Origin: Dipteris shenzhenensis
Taxonomy: Eukaryota; Polypodiophyta; Polypodiopsida; Gleicheniales
Direction: 5' to 3' (one strand)
DNA: 64,000 nucleotides
NCBI GenBank assembly: GCA_047967505.1
Contig: CM106538.1
A model generated the notes under the pieces. It ran no database searches. It was given only the letters and a program-made list of their open reading frames with translations, and had not been told where the DNA came from. Below, one piece after another: positions 21,078-32,382 of the stretch. The position numbers and the translations under genes are program-made. Position 1 is the first letter of the stretch. Every line of letters begins with the position of its first letter.

Positions 21078-23531
21078 GTTGTGATAAGAGGTTATGGCAA
21101 GTCTTACATGAAGACTCTGAGGGAAAGTATTGCTCAGGTCAAACTCACTTGTCAGGATCTCACTGAACTCAGCCATCTTCGTTCGTTGTCCCTGCATGAG
21201 CAAACAACACTATGCCAGGCCAGACATTGTCTTAAACTCAATGATCAGAGAAAATTGGCTAAATGGGAGACTAGAGCCAGACAAAGAGCCTTTACAGATA
21301 AAGGCTGCTCTTCCAAAGCATTTTTCAAAAGCTTGCATCAGAGGAGATTAAAAACAGAAATTTGCAGGGTGCTTATGCCTGATGGATCATGGACCACCAC
21401 GCGGTCAGAGCTTGCTTCTGTTTGTGTGCATCATTTCTCTCAACAATTTGGTTCTATAGTTCCTCCCTCACAGCAAGCTTTGATTGCAAGAAATTTACTG
21501 CTGCAGGATGTTTTTCCCATGATTTCTACTACTCAAGCTTTGGAATTGGAGGAACCTTTTACTGAGAGAGAACTGCCAGATGCAATCAAATCTTGCGGGA
21601 GATGGAAATCTCCAGGATGGGATGGTCTTACAGTTGAGTTTTTTCTAGAATATTGGCCTCTTTTGAAGCATACATTGCTACATATGGTGAATGCTGCATG
21701 GCAAAATCAGAAAATGCCAGACACATGGAAGAGAGGTCTTGTTAAACTCCTTCCAAAAAAACAAATTTGTGAATCTTGAGTAGACTGGAGACCTATCACC
21801 CTTATGCCAGTCATTTACAAAGTCACTACAAAAATGATCGTCGATCGGCTAAAGGGGTTTTTACATGATGGGTTGGGGATCCTGCTCAATATGGTTTTGT
21901 CCCGCTTAAACATATGATAGATAACATTGCTAATGCCTATATTGGAATTGAATATGCCAAATACACGCAGCAGGATGTTTTATTATTGCAAGTTGATATT
22001 GCTAAAGCCTTTGATACTGTTAAGTTTCATCGACTGTGTAGGCATTGGGATTTGGCAGAAAACTGCAGCAAGTCATCACTTGGTTATATCAAGATAGTAA
22101 AGCTGCCTGCATACTTTCAGGGGATATTTCTACATCCTGGACTCCTGGTTGTTCTGTTAGGCAAGGATGTCCCCTAAGTGCTTTACTTTTTGCCATAGCC
22201 ACTCATCCAATGCTTCAATATCTGGACCACCTCTTGGACACTGACCAGTTGCATGGTTTGGAGATTGCTGGCAGTCACAACATGATCGCTCAGGCATATG
22301 CTGATGATTCATTCTTTACCCCAAAAAATACTCGGAGTGATCTGTCCATGATTATGTAGGCTCTTTCTACATATGGATTGGTTGCTGGTCTTCGGGTAAA
22401 TTTTCAGAAATCAAAATTGTTGCCGTTGCATGAACAGGAATGGCACAGTCTTCTGTGGCCTGGGGAAATTGTCCCCGCTTCTCAATTGATTCGACATCTT
22501 GGCTATCCTCTAGGTTGGGAACTCACCCGTTCCCAACAAACTGATTGGGTGTTGACAAAGTTGAGGGCAAAACTTGTATCTGCCTCTCATTATGTTCACT
22601 AAGGCAGAGCTGAATTCCCATATGTCAGCTATCATGGAAATTTTCTGGTGTGCAAAAAATGGCAAGAAAAGTCTCAAATTACTCTCTATGCATCGTCTCT
22701 GCTCTCCAAAGATGCATGGGGGTCTGAACATTCTCAATATTCAAATGCATTTACTTGCTCACAGAGGAAAAATGATGTTGCAGTTTATGGAAGGAGATCA
22801 GCCTTGGGCTTTCATGATCCGCTCTCTTTTATTACATATCCATACTTCTGCCTTTGGGCATTGGCAACCTACTCAGTGGGATTTCATATTTGGCTCTATC
22901 CAAGGCAAGATCAAAGGCTGCCCTTTTGTTTCTCGACTGCTTCTCGATTGGAAACATATCTTATCCCACTTGGAATGGCATGGTCGAGATTCTTTGTCGG
23001 GAAACTCTTTGAGGGCTGAGAATCTTTATTGGTCTAAAGTATTACACCCTTCTTTGGCCATTCAAGAACCAAGACGTTCTTATTTTCTCTCCTTTAAAGG
23101 CATTACATCTGTGGCGGATGTACTTCAGGATGATGGCACACTTTTATCTTTTTCTATGGCTGCCAGCAAATACGGTTTGGGAGCTCATTATCATCCTTTA
23201 TGGCATAGGATTTCAGCAATGCTTCAACCGTTTTTGCCGGTACCTCGCTTGGAACTTCAGAATAGGCTTGAGGATTGGATTTTACGCTCTTCCTCCTCTT
23301 CAGCCCGTCCCTTGAAGCTCTCACATATCACAGTGCCATCAATGTATAAAGTGCTACTATTTCCGCCTTGGATTTCTGAAAGAGCAAATACTGTTTGGCA
23401 TATGGATCGCCCACTAAAGTGGTGGGGAAAAAGGCTGCGTCTCCTTTGGCATTACAAAGTCCCTCTTCGACAACAGCTTTTCCTTTGGCGAGTCCTGCTT
23501 GGCATTTTTCCATCTGGTCGGCTACTTGCAC
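21078..23531 (+). pseudogene. LINE-A ORF2 reverse transcriptase and C-terminal part
   Basis: 21081-21779 encodes the linker and RT start (SPGWDGLTVEFFLEYWPLL, MPDTWKRGLVKLLPKK). A TGA follows, then a frameshift near 21875. Later blocks are VDIAKAFDTV, VRQGCPLSALLFAIATHP and AYADDSFFTPKN (about 22300), with CAG to TAG at 22357-22359. About 95 bp are missing near 22577 between two TATCTGCCTCTCA-like sites. From 22574 to 23531 the frame is open through WSKVLHPSLAIQEPRRSY to LLWHYKVPLRQQLFLWR, then breaks into family D sequence. Confidence 0.86.
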
Positions 23532-26500
23532 TATCTTCCTGCTCCGCAAAGGGACGGATGGGAAGATCGCAGCCTTGGCCCCGAGGGATGGGCCCAGCTT
23601 TGCCTTCACTTTTCTCAGCGACGGCACCGAAAGTTGGACAGACGACTCGGTCTGGGAGGCTCTTAGGGAGCAGACACACACTCAGATTAGCTCCTGGATA
23701 GGCCCGATGTGTGGACAGCTTCTCGAGACCCAGTGGTCCGAGGGTGACGTGCGCCTGCGGTGGCAATGCGTCGCCAAGCATTTCAGGTTGATTGTGATCC
23801 TCAGGCCTTTCAGGTTGATTGTGATTGATTGCATTTCAGGAGATGCGCAGTCGTATCTGTAGCCTTTGGGACAGAGATTGGGGCGAGTGCGAGGATCTGG
23901 CAGAGACGGTGGCTCAGGCTCTGCAGAAGTCCAGCCAGATTTGCCAACTAGCAGCCCTTCAGGTTCGTCAGGAGTGGTGGGGCAGAGAGAGAGCTCTTCG
24001 TAGGGACCTCGCTTGCATTCAGCGGCTCCAGCAAGCAGTTCCGGGTTCGGAGGAGCTTCGTAACCAGGCCCTTCGAGCCAGAGCCCTTCTTGAGGAGACT
24101 CTTCTGCGTCGCTCGGAGTTTTCTTATCACGCCTCCCTCTCTTACTGGGCTAGGAAGGGAGACAGGATGAGCAGAGAGTTCTTCAGGACGCATGGTCAGA
24201 GGGCGGCAGGAGACCAGATCTGGAGTCTTAGGACAATGGAGGGTCATATCACTACCGACGAGGAGGAGGTCATGGGGTTGGCTACCAGCCCCGCACCAGA
24301 CGTTCTCGCGAGGAGGTTTGGAGGCACACTCTGGCCCTTGTTCAGCCCAGCATGCAGACGACGCTGATGGCCCTGTTCACCACTGTCGAGATGCAGGAGG
24401 CTTTCATGGCTATCGATGGGCAGAAATGCCCTGGTGAGCATGGGCTCTCTAGAGCTTTCTTCACTTCATTCTGGGATCAGATCCATCAGCCCCTTCTTAA
24501 AGCTCTCCAAAAGATTTTCAGCAGCGGCTAGATGCCAGAGAATCTCTCTTCGGGATTGATCTGCCTCATCCCGAAAGGGGGAGATCGGCAGGAGATCCGT
24601 CAGTGGCGAGCGATCACTCTCCTCACCACCGCCTACAAAATCCTTGCCAAAATGATCAGCGCCAGAGTTCGGCCACTACTTCCGGACCTCATCCATGACA
24701 CTCAGACAGGCTTTGTCCAGGATCGCAGTATTTTCGATAATGTCTTCACCTTCTCAAAGGCGACGGAGTGGGCTCAGCACAGCGGGCTTCATTTAGCCAT
24801 CCTACTTCTCGACTTTGAGAAGGCTTACGATCGAGTGGACTGGTCCTTCCTGGAGGGTACTCTGGAGAGACTTGGATTCCCAGTGGGCTGGATTCAGGGC
24901 ATCTCAGCGTTATACAGGACAGCTTCCAGCAGGGTCATCATCGGCGGCAGGATGGAAGAGCGATTTCGTTTGGAGAGATCAGTGCGTCAGGGTTGCCCAC
25001 TTGCTCCTTACCTATTTGTCTTCTTCGTCGAGGCGATGACGCACTATCTTCGAGCTAGGACGACAAGGATTCGGGGTGTTCACCTTCCCATCAGGGAGGA
25101 CTCTGAGCTCCTGGACTCGGAGTATGCAGATGACACGGCGGTGTATGTTTAGGATGATGAGATGACGCTGGAGAGGGTGAGGCTGGCCTTAGAGGTCTTC
25201 TGTTCGGCAGCCGGTGCGAAAATCGACTGGAACACATCAGTTGGTTTTCTCACAGACCCAGGGGCCTGCTCACAGTGGGGGAGGTTTTTGGGTTTCAGAT
25301 GGATCCCGCGGGGGCAAACTACTAGATATCTCGGTTTTCAGGTCAGCCTGGACATCACGCCAGCTCAGCAGTTTCTCCCAGTGCTAGATTCCATACGACG
25401 GAAGCTGGCTTTTTGGAGCACTGCTAAGCTCTCTCTTGCAAGTCGAGCCCTTGTGGTCAATCAGGTTCTCCTGGCCACGGCCTAGTATGTGGCCTCTTGT
25501 TGGTGCTTCTCGCAGTCTTGCGTGGCACAGCTCAGGAGGATGGTTCAGAATTTCCTGTGGTCCGGAGGGGATGGTCTCAGAGATACTAGAGCCAGGGTAG
25601 CCTGGCAGACAGTCACTCTTCCGCAGGCGGAGGGTGGCTTGGGAGTCATTGATACAAAGCTCCAGAGTCAGGTCCTGTTGGGCAAGTTAGTTATCCGTGG
25701 TTTGACCCTGGGGGGGCAAACGTGGAAGTTGCTACTTCAGCAGGGGATCAATTCTTGCACCCCGCGCCGAGGAGAGTGGTTGCCGTCCCTCAGGTGGATC
25801 TTTACCTCTGCACCGCTTACCCGCCTCCGCTCCCCGCTCATTCGTAGCTTGCTCACGGTTTGGAGGCGACTTTGTCTCAGCCTCATCCAGTCGCCTCCTA
25901 GCAGTCAGGAGGAGATCGACCGCTAGCCGCTCATCTGGAACGGTCAGGTCAAAGATATCTCGAGCCTTCAGTTGGGGGAGAGGTCGCATATCTCGTGGGA
26001 TGGCTAGATGCGGGGGTCCCTTCGAGTTTGAAGGGACACTTACAGGCACTTGGAGACAGCTGCACTTTCAGCCGCAGCTGGGGGCCTCCGTGGAGCTCAG
26101 GCGAGGCGTACAGAGATAGATGGAGCGATTCCTGCCGGCTGGTTGGTACCACCGGAGATTCAGATCCTCATGCCTGGTGATGCCCGTTGGCTTGGACAGT
26201 TCACCCCCATGGCATCCCACTGGTTGTCGCAGGTCGGCTAGCCGACACCTCTGTCTCCTTCTTCGCCGTTTTGGGTGACGGCCGACTCAGGAGAGAGGGT
26301 GCGCTCATCGACCCCCTTCTCTCGTGGCAGAGGGTTCGTGTTGTAGGCCTCTTGGGGAAGGTTTGGCAAGTCTATCCTAGAGTAGAGCAGGACCAGTTGC
26401 AGTTGTGGCGTCTCTGGATTTGGGAGGGGCAGGGCCTTTCAGAGCTTGACTGGGACCCAAGAGAGTGGAGATGGCCAGAGGTTGTGGCAGACCAAGGGCC

Positions 26501-27479
26501 GACCCCTTTCTTCGCATACAGTACGAAACTCGGCAAGAGTGTTCTCGGGAGAATGCAGAGCAGACCGCCGACCCAGCGGCCTAGTTGGTATGCTCAGGGT
26601 ATTTCCAGGCTATTTCTTCAGGCCTTTTGGAAGGCCTTGTGGGAGAGTTGGCGGCCGCGGAAGATTTCCTACTTCCTTTGGCTACTCGCCCACAAGGGAC
26701 TTCCAGTGGGGAGCTGGTTGCGGCAGTTTGGTCAGGAGGGACTCTGTTAGATTTGTCATGAGGACGAGGAGTCACCAAAACACTGCCTGTGGAGCTGCAC
26801 TCGCGCCCAAGAAGTGTGGAGGTGGGCTTTCGGGATCCTTACTCGTGCAGAACCGGAGTTAGGTTTGATCCCTTGGGGCGCGTTCTGCTGGTGCAGTACC
26901 ATACCTGGCTATCACCAAATGTTCGAGGCAGGCCCGCAGGACCCTATGTTGCTCGTCACCCAGGGGACTTGGGGGCCGCTTGAGGGCATCCTGCAGCATT
27001 TGGCAGAGGTGGACACAGGATCTCAGGTGAGGCAGCCAGTCTGGGAGATTATTAGCAGCATCGTTGGATGGCACATTTGGACCTTGCGCTGCGCGCAGAT
27101 CCTCGGAGGTACCTCCCCCTCGACTACCCAGGTCATGGCCGACATCTGGAGCGAGATTATCCACATGCTCAGAGGTCAGTGGGACCAGATCGAGGGGGAC
27201 TCCCGGGCCAGCCGGGAGAAGCGGAGACGTTTCCTCCGAGATTGGGATACGTAGGGCCTCTTATTCGAGAATTCATCTTAGGGCCTTCAGTGGCGCTACT
27301 CACCGCCTCTCTGGCTTTTTATTCACACCCGCCTGATCCCTCCGTGAGAGAGAGCTTTTTTTTATTCCTCTTAGGGCTGCGTCCGATTTGTGAATGCAGC
27401 CCCGTCAGCTGCAAAACTGACCCCATGTATTCTTGTTTCTCGAAGTAATATAATCAGCACTATTTTTTCGGAAAAAAAA
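23532..27479 (+). mobile_element. LINE family D, GC-rich, 5'-truncated
   Basis: The sequence changes sharply at about 23532 to GC-rich, CpG-containing DNA. It encodes one long ORF2-like protein and ends with a 3' UTR and an A-run at about 27472-27479, followed by TATATATC and not GT. It has no recognisable endonuclease. The RT is only distantly related to families A and B. I found no clear target duplication. Confidence 0.85.
23540..27254 (+). pseudogene. LINE-D ORF2: linker, RT and zf-RVT, broken
   Basis: The linker includes SYWARKGDRMSREFF (about 24140). RT blocks are SSGLICLIPKGGD, WRAITLLTTAYKILAK, LLDFEKAYDRVDW, VRQGCPLAPYLF and SEYADDTAVYV. The C-terminal zf-RVT part has RPRKISYFLWLLAHKGLP and SPKHCLWSCTRAQEVW. 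The frame is open over long stretches with TAG at 24529, 25150, 25483, 25924 and 26748, plus frameshifts near 24360 and 26180. It ends in RRFLRDWDT at 27252-27254. A TTCAGGTTGATTGTGAT block near 23785-23828 is duplicated. Confidence 0.87.
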
Positions 27480-27487
27480 TATATATC

Positions 27488-27852
27488 TGCTTTGACAGCG
27501 CCTGCGAGTGAGATTCGCATCTGTTCCTTTTGGGAAGTTCTTCTGGTTATTTGGGTTTCATCCATCCAGACCGGAGTTTCATCTTTTGTTTGTTTGGGTT
27601 CGCTACTGGGTACTATGGACTTTATGGACATATAGGAATTGTAAAGTCTTTGGTGATCCTAATTTCTCTCTGTTTGGCTTTTTCAGGCATTCTTTGCAGC
27701 AATCTTTCTTTGATTGCTTGTAGACCCGCTGCATAGATCATGAGGTCTTTTTGGCATGTACTGAAATTGTCAGTTGATGTAATAGTAGCACCTTGTTTTG
27801 AGGTTGCTACTCATATAATATAATCAATCAAAGATTTCACCCAAAAAAGAAA
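27488..27852 (+). mobile_element. LINE family A subfamily (A2), 3' fragment
   Basis: Encodes only the last ORF2 residues (MRFASVPFGKFFWLFGFHPSR, WVRYWVLWTLW, SLQQSFFDCL), a 3' UTR and an A-run with one G (27843-27852), followed by (GT)n. It is closest to the fragment at 53480-54213. Its 5' edge lies just after the family D tail. Confidence 0.82.
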
Positions 27853-27877
27853 GTGTGTGTGTGTGTGTGTGTGTGTG
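27853..27877. repeat. (GT)n microsatellite
   Basis: Pure GT between the A2 tail and the head of the next full A element. Confidence 0.94.
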
Positions 27878-28009
27878 CAGAGAGCCCTTGTTCCAGCCCT
27901 CCCATCAGCTCCTTAGCCTCTACAGATAAGCCCGCCTGCTTCAGCTACCTGCTGCTCCATATCAGTGTCCATAACCAGCTGTCTGGGGTCTCAAATCCCT
28001 GCGGTACAG

Positions 28010-28120
28010 TCCTGCCACAGCTCCGTACAATTCCATACAGGTGTACGGACCTGTACTGCCTGTTCAGGCTGCTGCTGCTGGCTGATTCCCTGCTCCTGGG
28101 TTGCTGTTTGTACCAGGTTT
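28010..28120 (+). promoter_or_regulatory. GTAC motifs in A-element 5' leader
   Basis: Five GTAC cores in about 110 bp, in the same position as in other leaders. The density is lower than in families B and C. Confidence 0.42.
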
Positions 28121-28450
28121 GCTTACGGGCTGTCTCTACACGATGGTTTTGAGGGTTCTCTCTTCCCCCTTTCTATCCTTTTTGGTTCCTGGGTCTTGTG
28201 TACTCTTTCCATCGCCAGAACCTCTCTTCTTTCTCTGATTTATAGTTCATCTTGGATCTTGTCTTTTCTCTTTTCTTTCTCCAGAACTTGTATTTTCTTC
28301 TCTCTAAATCCCTAAATATCTCTTTCCCTTCTTCTACTTGCAAATACACTATTTCCTTCTTCTTTGTGGGCTATTTTTCGGGACTGTTTTTTCTCTTGTA
28401 TCACTTTATAGGTACCCCCTTTTTTTTGGGTTCCATTTTCTTTAGAAGAC

Positions 28451-29684
28451 ATGGTTGAATACTTTTATGAAAAAACTTTTCAAAAGGATCGATCAGTTTA
28501 ATGCAAAAAGCAAAAGCAGGCTGAGGGTCAGCATGACCTTGTGCATGATTCTGTTGAAGCACTACTAGTTTATGATGTCATGCACGAAGGATTTGTAGAC
28601 ACAAGGAAAGAGTGGAAAGACTCTGTTCCATCGGTGGGTCTCATGGTGAAGTGGATGAAATTGTGGATCTAGTTAGAGAATATGTCAAAAATGCAGTCAT
28701 TTTATTTTTCCCAGGTCGGATGCCACCTGCTGCAGAGGTAGGCAACTGGTTGACCCGAACACTGACTGGCTCGTTTGTTCGTAAGGTACACTATGCAGCC
28801 AGAGGCTTTTTTGAGGTCATCATGGTAGATGAGATTCACAGGCAAATGCTTTTGGAACATTCGCCACTCTTTTTTGGGCAGCAAATGGTGCACGTTTTGC
28901 TATGGTCCGCCACAAGGGATTATCAGGCTCTGATTCGACATCGATGTCCACTGGGTTGAAGTTGTAGACTTCCCGCAATGCATGGCTTCACTCTTGTCTA
29001 AAATTGCAGCAACTTTAGGCAAAGTAGTTTGCCCACCGCAGCCTAACGGCAACTCTAAACGAGTTTGCATTGTCTGGAATACTGATAATCCCACATCGGA
29101 GTCTTATTCAGTCACGGTGAACAATGTTGACATGGGAAATGCATTTTATAAATTGAAATGGGTATTATTTGCAGGGGCATGCTTTGAATGTAAAAAATTT
29201 GGGCACATGGCTTCACAGTGTCTAATGAGTAGCATAAAATGCCTCCTGCTACTTTGCCTGCTCAGATGCCCAATAAGGATGCTTCGGCATGTATTGGGAA
29301 TAAAAATAAAGGTAATAGACAGTTTTTTGTGAATCAGGTTAAAGGCAAAGCCCTAGTTGTTTCAAATGGGAGTGCTTCTTCCCCTTCGCTTCCTGCTATT
29401 CAACCCTCAGCAAAAGGACCAAAAACTCCAATTGATGGATGGCAAAGTCCAAGAAAAGTTATTTCTGTTCGACGACCTCCACCCCTCGCACTTGGAATGG
29501 TGCATCATCTAGTGGAAACTCTCCAGAGGTCAACTCAGGAATTGGAATCACATGGGCTCCAGTGATAGCGAGCAGAACCCTCTTCCCTGAAGAAGAGGTT
29601 GCTACATTGCTGTCTACTCCTCAGGCGGATGTTGTTTCTTCTTAGGGAAGAGGCCCTGACTCTGAGGTAGAAATGCAGGGTTGA
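28451..29684 (+). pseudogene. LINE-A ORF1, broken
   Basis: Begins MVEYFYEKTFQKDRSV with an immediate TAA at 28500 where sister copies read CAC or TGC contexts. One base is missing near 28648, and the frame shifts. The middle is the most complete DUF4283-like section in the window: AVILFFPGRMPPAAEVGNWL, then FVRKVHYAARGFFEV and LLEHSPLFFGQQMVH (28690-28900). The knuckle CFECKKFGHMASQC lies near 29182-29222. A frameshift follows near 29229. The tail resembles the other copies and the family stop is at 29682-29684. Confidence 0.84.
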
Positions 29685-29740
29685 CATCCTGAAGGTTGCT
29701 GCTGTATATAACTGTTTTTTTTCTATAAATATTTGTAAAT

Positions 29741-30283
29741 ATGCTTGCTCATATCAAATGCTGTACATTAAATGTTCAGGGAATGTGCGCCAGTAGGAAA
29801 TCGAAATCTGTGTGGCTGTATATCAATCGATTTCAGCCTGATATAGTGGCATTACAAGAACACAATCAACATGTCTATGCAGGAAAGACAGGTCGTTACT
29901 GCGGCGATGATATCTTTTATGCTAGGGAGCACTCTTTCTCAGGTGTAGTCATTCTGATTAAGCATGAGCTTCAGCCAGTTATTGCTTTAATTGACAATCA
30001 AGGCAGATGGATTATTCTTCAATGCATCATTCAAGGCGAGGTGTTTGAATTTGCTTCTGTATATGCACCTCAATCTTCTCGGGATAGAAGTGCAATTTGG
30101 GATGCCATGCAACGATATCCATGGAGACATCATGCCTTCATATGTGGGGATTTCAATAATGCTCCGCAACACGGTGACAATACATCAGGAAATACTCATA
30201 TGTTAATCTCCGAAAGGCATGCATGGTCTCAATTACTAATTCATCTTGATTTGGTTGATCTTTGGAAGGAATTACAGCCTTAG
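29741..30283 (+). CDS. LINE-A ORF2 N-terminus (endonuclease), open
   Basis: The ATG starts MLAHIKCCTLNVQGMC and is the only intact A-type ORF2 start here. The short AT-rich leader between ORF1 and ORF2 is about 56 bp. The domain shows LQEHNQHVYAG and CGDFNNAPQHG. The frame ends at TAG 30281-30283 (LQP-stop) where the other copies read TTG. Beyond this the usual RLDRWY reads CLDCWY, so the active site would also be damaged; SDHAPLWL remains. Confidence 0.83.
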   Translation: MLAHIKCCTLNVQGMCASRKSKSVWLYINRFQPDIVALQEHNQHVYAGKTGRYCGDDIFYAREHSFSGVVILIKHELQPVIALIDNQGRWIILQCIIQGEVFEFASVYAPQSSRDRSAIWDAMQRYPWRHHAFICGDFNNAPQHGDNTSGNTHMLISERHAWSQLLIHLDLVDLWKELQP

Positions 30284-32382
30284 TCACATGCATACACTTT
30301 TCAACATAATGCCCTTTCTTCTTATCAGGCATGTCTGGATTGCTGGTATAGTATAGCTCCGCAAAAAAATGATGATTTTACATGCAAAATGTGGGTTGAC
30401 TACGCCTTTGTGCATTCAGATCATGCACCGTTATGGTTGAGGCTATCTTTTCATGATATGCTAGATGATAGACTGCCTCAAAGGCAACATCTGATTGTGA
30501 ACAATAGTTATTTGCAGCATGTTGCTTTCAAGGCAATGGTTACTGAAGCATATCAATCTCTGTCTTCTCAGAGCCACTTTGATATTGATAATACATGGGA
30601 TTCTTTTGTTTCCAAAATGCAAGTTGTAATTAGAGGTTATGGCAAGTCTTACATGAAGACTCTGAGGGAAACTGTTGCTCAGGCTAAATTGACTTGTCAA
30701 GACCTCACTGAACTCAGTTACTTTCGTCCTTTGTCCTTGCATGAGCAAACAATACTATGCCAAGCTAAACATTGTCACCAAATCAATGATAACAGGAAAC
30801 TTGCTAAATGGGAGACCAGAGCAAGACATAGAGCTTTCAAAGATAAAGGCTGCTCTTCCAAACATTTTTTTAAAAGCTTGCATCAGAAGAGATTAAAAAC
30901 AAACATTTGCAGGGTGCTTATGCTTGATGGTTCATGGACTACATCACGGTCACAGCTTGCTTCTATCTGTGTACATCATTTCTCTCAGTAATTTGGTTAT
31001 GCAGATCTTTCCTCACAGTAGGTTTTGTCTGCAAGAAATTTACTTTTATAGCATGTTTCTCCTATTATCTCCACTACTCAAGCTTTGGAATTGGAGGGAC
31101 CTTTTACGGTATATCGAAAGGGAATTGTCAGATGCAATAAAATCCAGTGGTAGATGGAAATCTCCAGGATGGGATGGTCTTAGAATTGAGTTTTTCTAGA
31201 ATATTGGCCTCTTTTGAAGCATACTTAGCTGCATATGGTGAATTCTGCTTGGCAAAATCAGAAAATGCCGGACACATGGAAGAGAGGTCTTGTTAAACTC
31301 CTTCCAAAAAAGCAAATCTGTGAATCTTTGACTGATTGGAGACCTATCACGCTTATGCCAGTCAGTTACAAATTTACTACCAAAATTATTGTTGATCGGA
31401 TAAAAGGCTATTTGCATGATGGGTTGCAATCTGCGCAATATGGTTTTGTTCCTCGTAGGCATATCACAGACAACGTTAATAATGCCTATGTTGGAATAGA
31501 ATATGCCAAATATATGCAGCAAGATGTTTTGCTATTGCAAGTTGATATTGCCAAAGCTTTTGATACTGTTCAGTGGGACTTTATTTCACAAACAATGCAG
31601 GCCTTGGGATTTGGCACAAAAATGCAGGAAGTTATCAATTGGCTATATCAAGATAGTAAAGCTGCCTGCATACTAGGGGATATTTTTACAACTTGGACTC
31701 TTGGTTGTTCTATTAGGCAAGGCTGTTTCCTTAGTGCTTTACTATTTACCATAGCCACTCATCCAATGCTTCAATATATGGACCACCTCTTGGACACTGG
31801 CATGTTGCACGGATTGGAAATTCCTAGCAGCCGTAGCATGATCGCTCAAGCATATGCTGATGATTCTTTCTTTACTCCGAAAAATACTCGGAGCGATCTC
31901 TCCTTGATTATGCAAGCTCTTTCTACGTATGGCTTAGCTGCTGGTCTTCATGTGAATTTTCGGAAATCCAAGCTATTGTTGTTGCATGCTAAAGACTGGC
32001 ATAGTCTTTTGTGCCCTGGGGAAATTGTTTCAACCTCTCAATTGATTCGACATCTTGGCTATCCTCTAGGTTGGGGGCTCACTCGTTCTCAACAAATTGA
32101 TTGGGTGCTCACAAAGTTGAGGGCAAAACTTGAACATTGGAAACTTGCAACTTGGCCGTTACATGCTCGTTTGTGAATAACGCAATCCATTTTGATAGCA
32201 TACATACAATTCTATCTGCCCCTCGTTTGTGAATAACGCAATCCATTCTGATAGCATACATACAATTCTATCTGCCCCTCATCATGTTTGCTAAGGCAGA
32301 TCTGGTTTCATTTATGCCTACTATCATGGAGATTTTCTGGTGTTCAAAAAATGGCAAGAAAAGTCTCAGATTACTCTCTATG
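30284..32382 (+). pseudogene. LINE-A ORF2 linker and reverse transcriptase
   Basis: An open stretch (30389-30991) covers the linker, with TAA and TAG codons just after it. 31235-32176 is an intact RT frame: WRPITLMPVSYKFTTKII, VDIAKAFDTVQWDFISQTM, IRQGCFLSALLF and AYADDSFFTPKN (about 31848-31880). CGA to TGA at 32174 and a 56-bp tandem duplication (32166-32277) then break it. The sequence stops at 32382, the edge of the insertion. Confidence 0.86.
32166..32277 (+). repeat. 56-bp tandem duplication in LINE-A ORF2
   Basis: 32166-32221 and 32222-32277 differ at about one base. Sister copies have the unit once. 56 bp shifts the reading frame. Confidence 0.92.

Larger units (their letters stand above)
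18403..23531 (+). mobile_element. LINE family A, near full length, 3' end lost
   Basis: 5' leader, ORF1 from 19015, ORF2 from about 20196. The element stops inside ORF2 at about 23531, where GC-rich family D sequence begins. The A-type 3' segment that follows D (27488-27852) is clearly diverged from this copy and about 120 bp of the expected ORF2 is missing, so it may belong to a different insertion. Confidence 0.88.
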
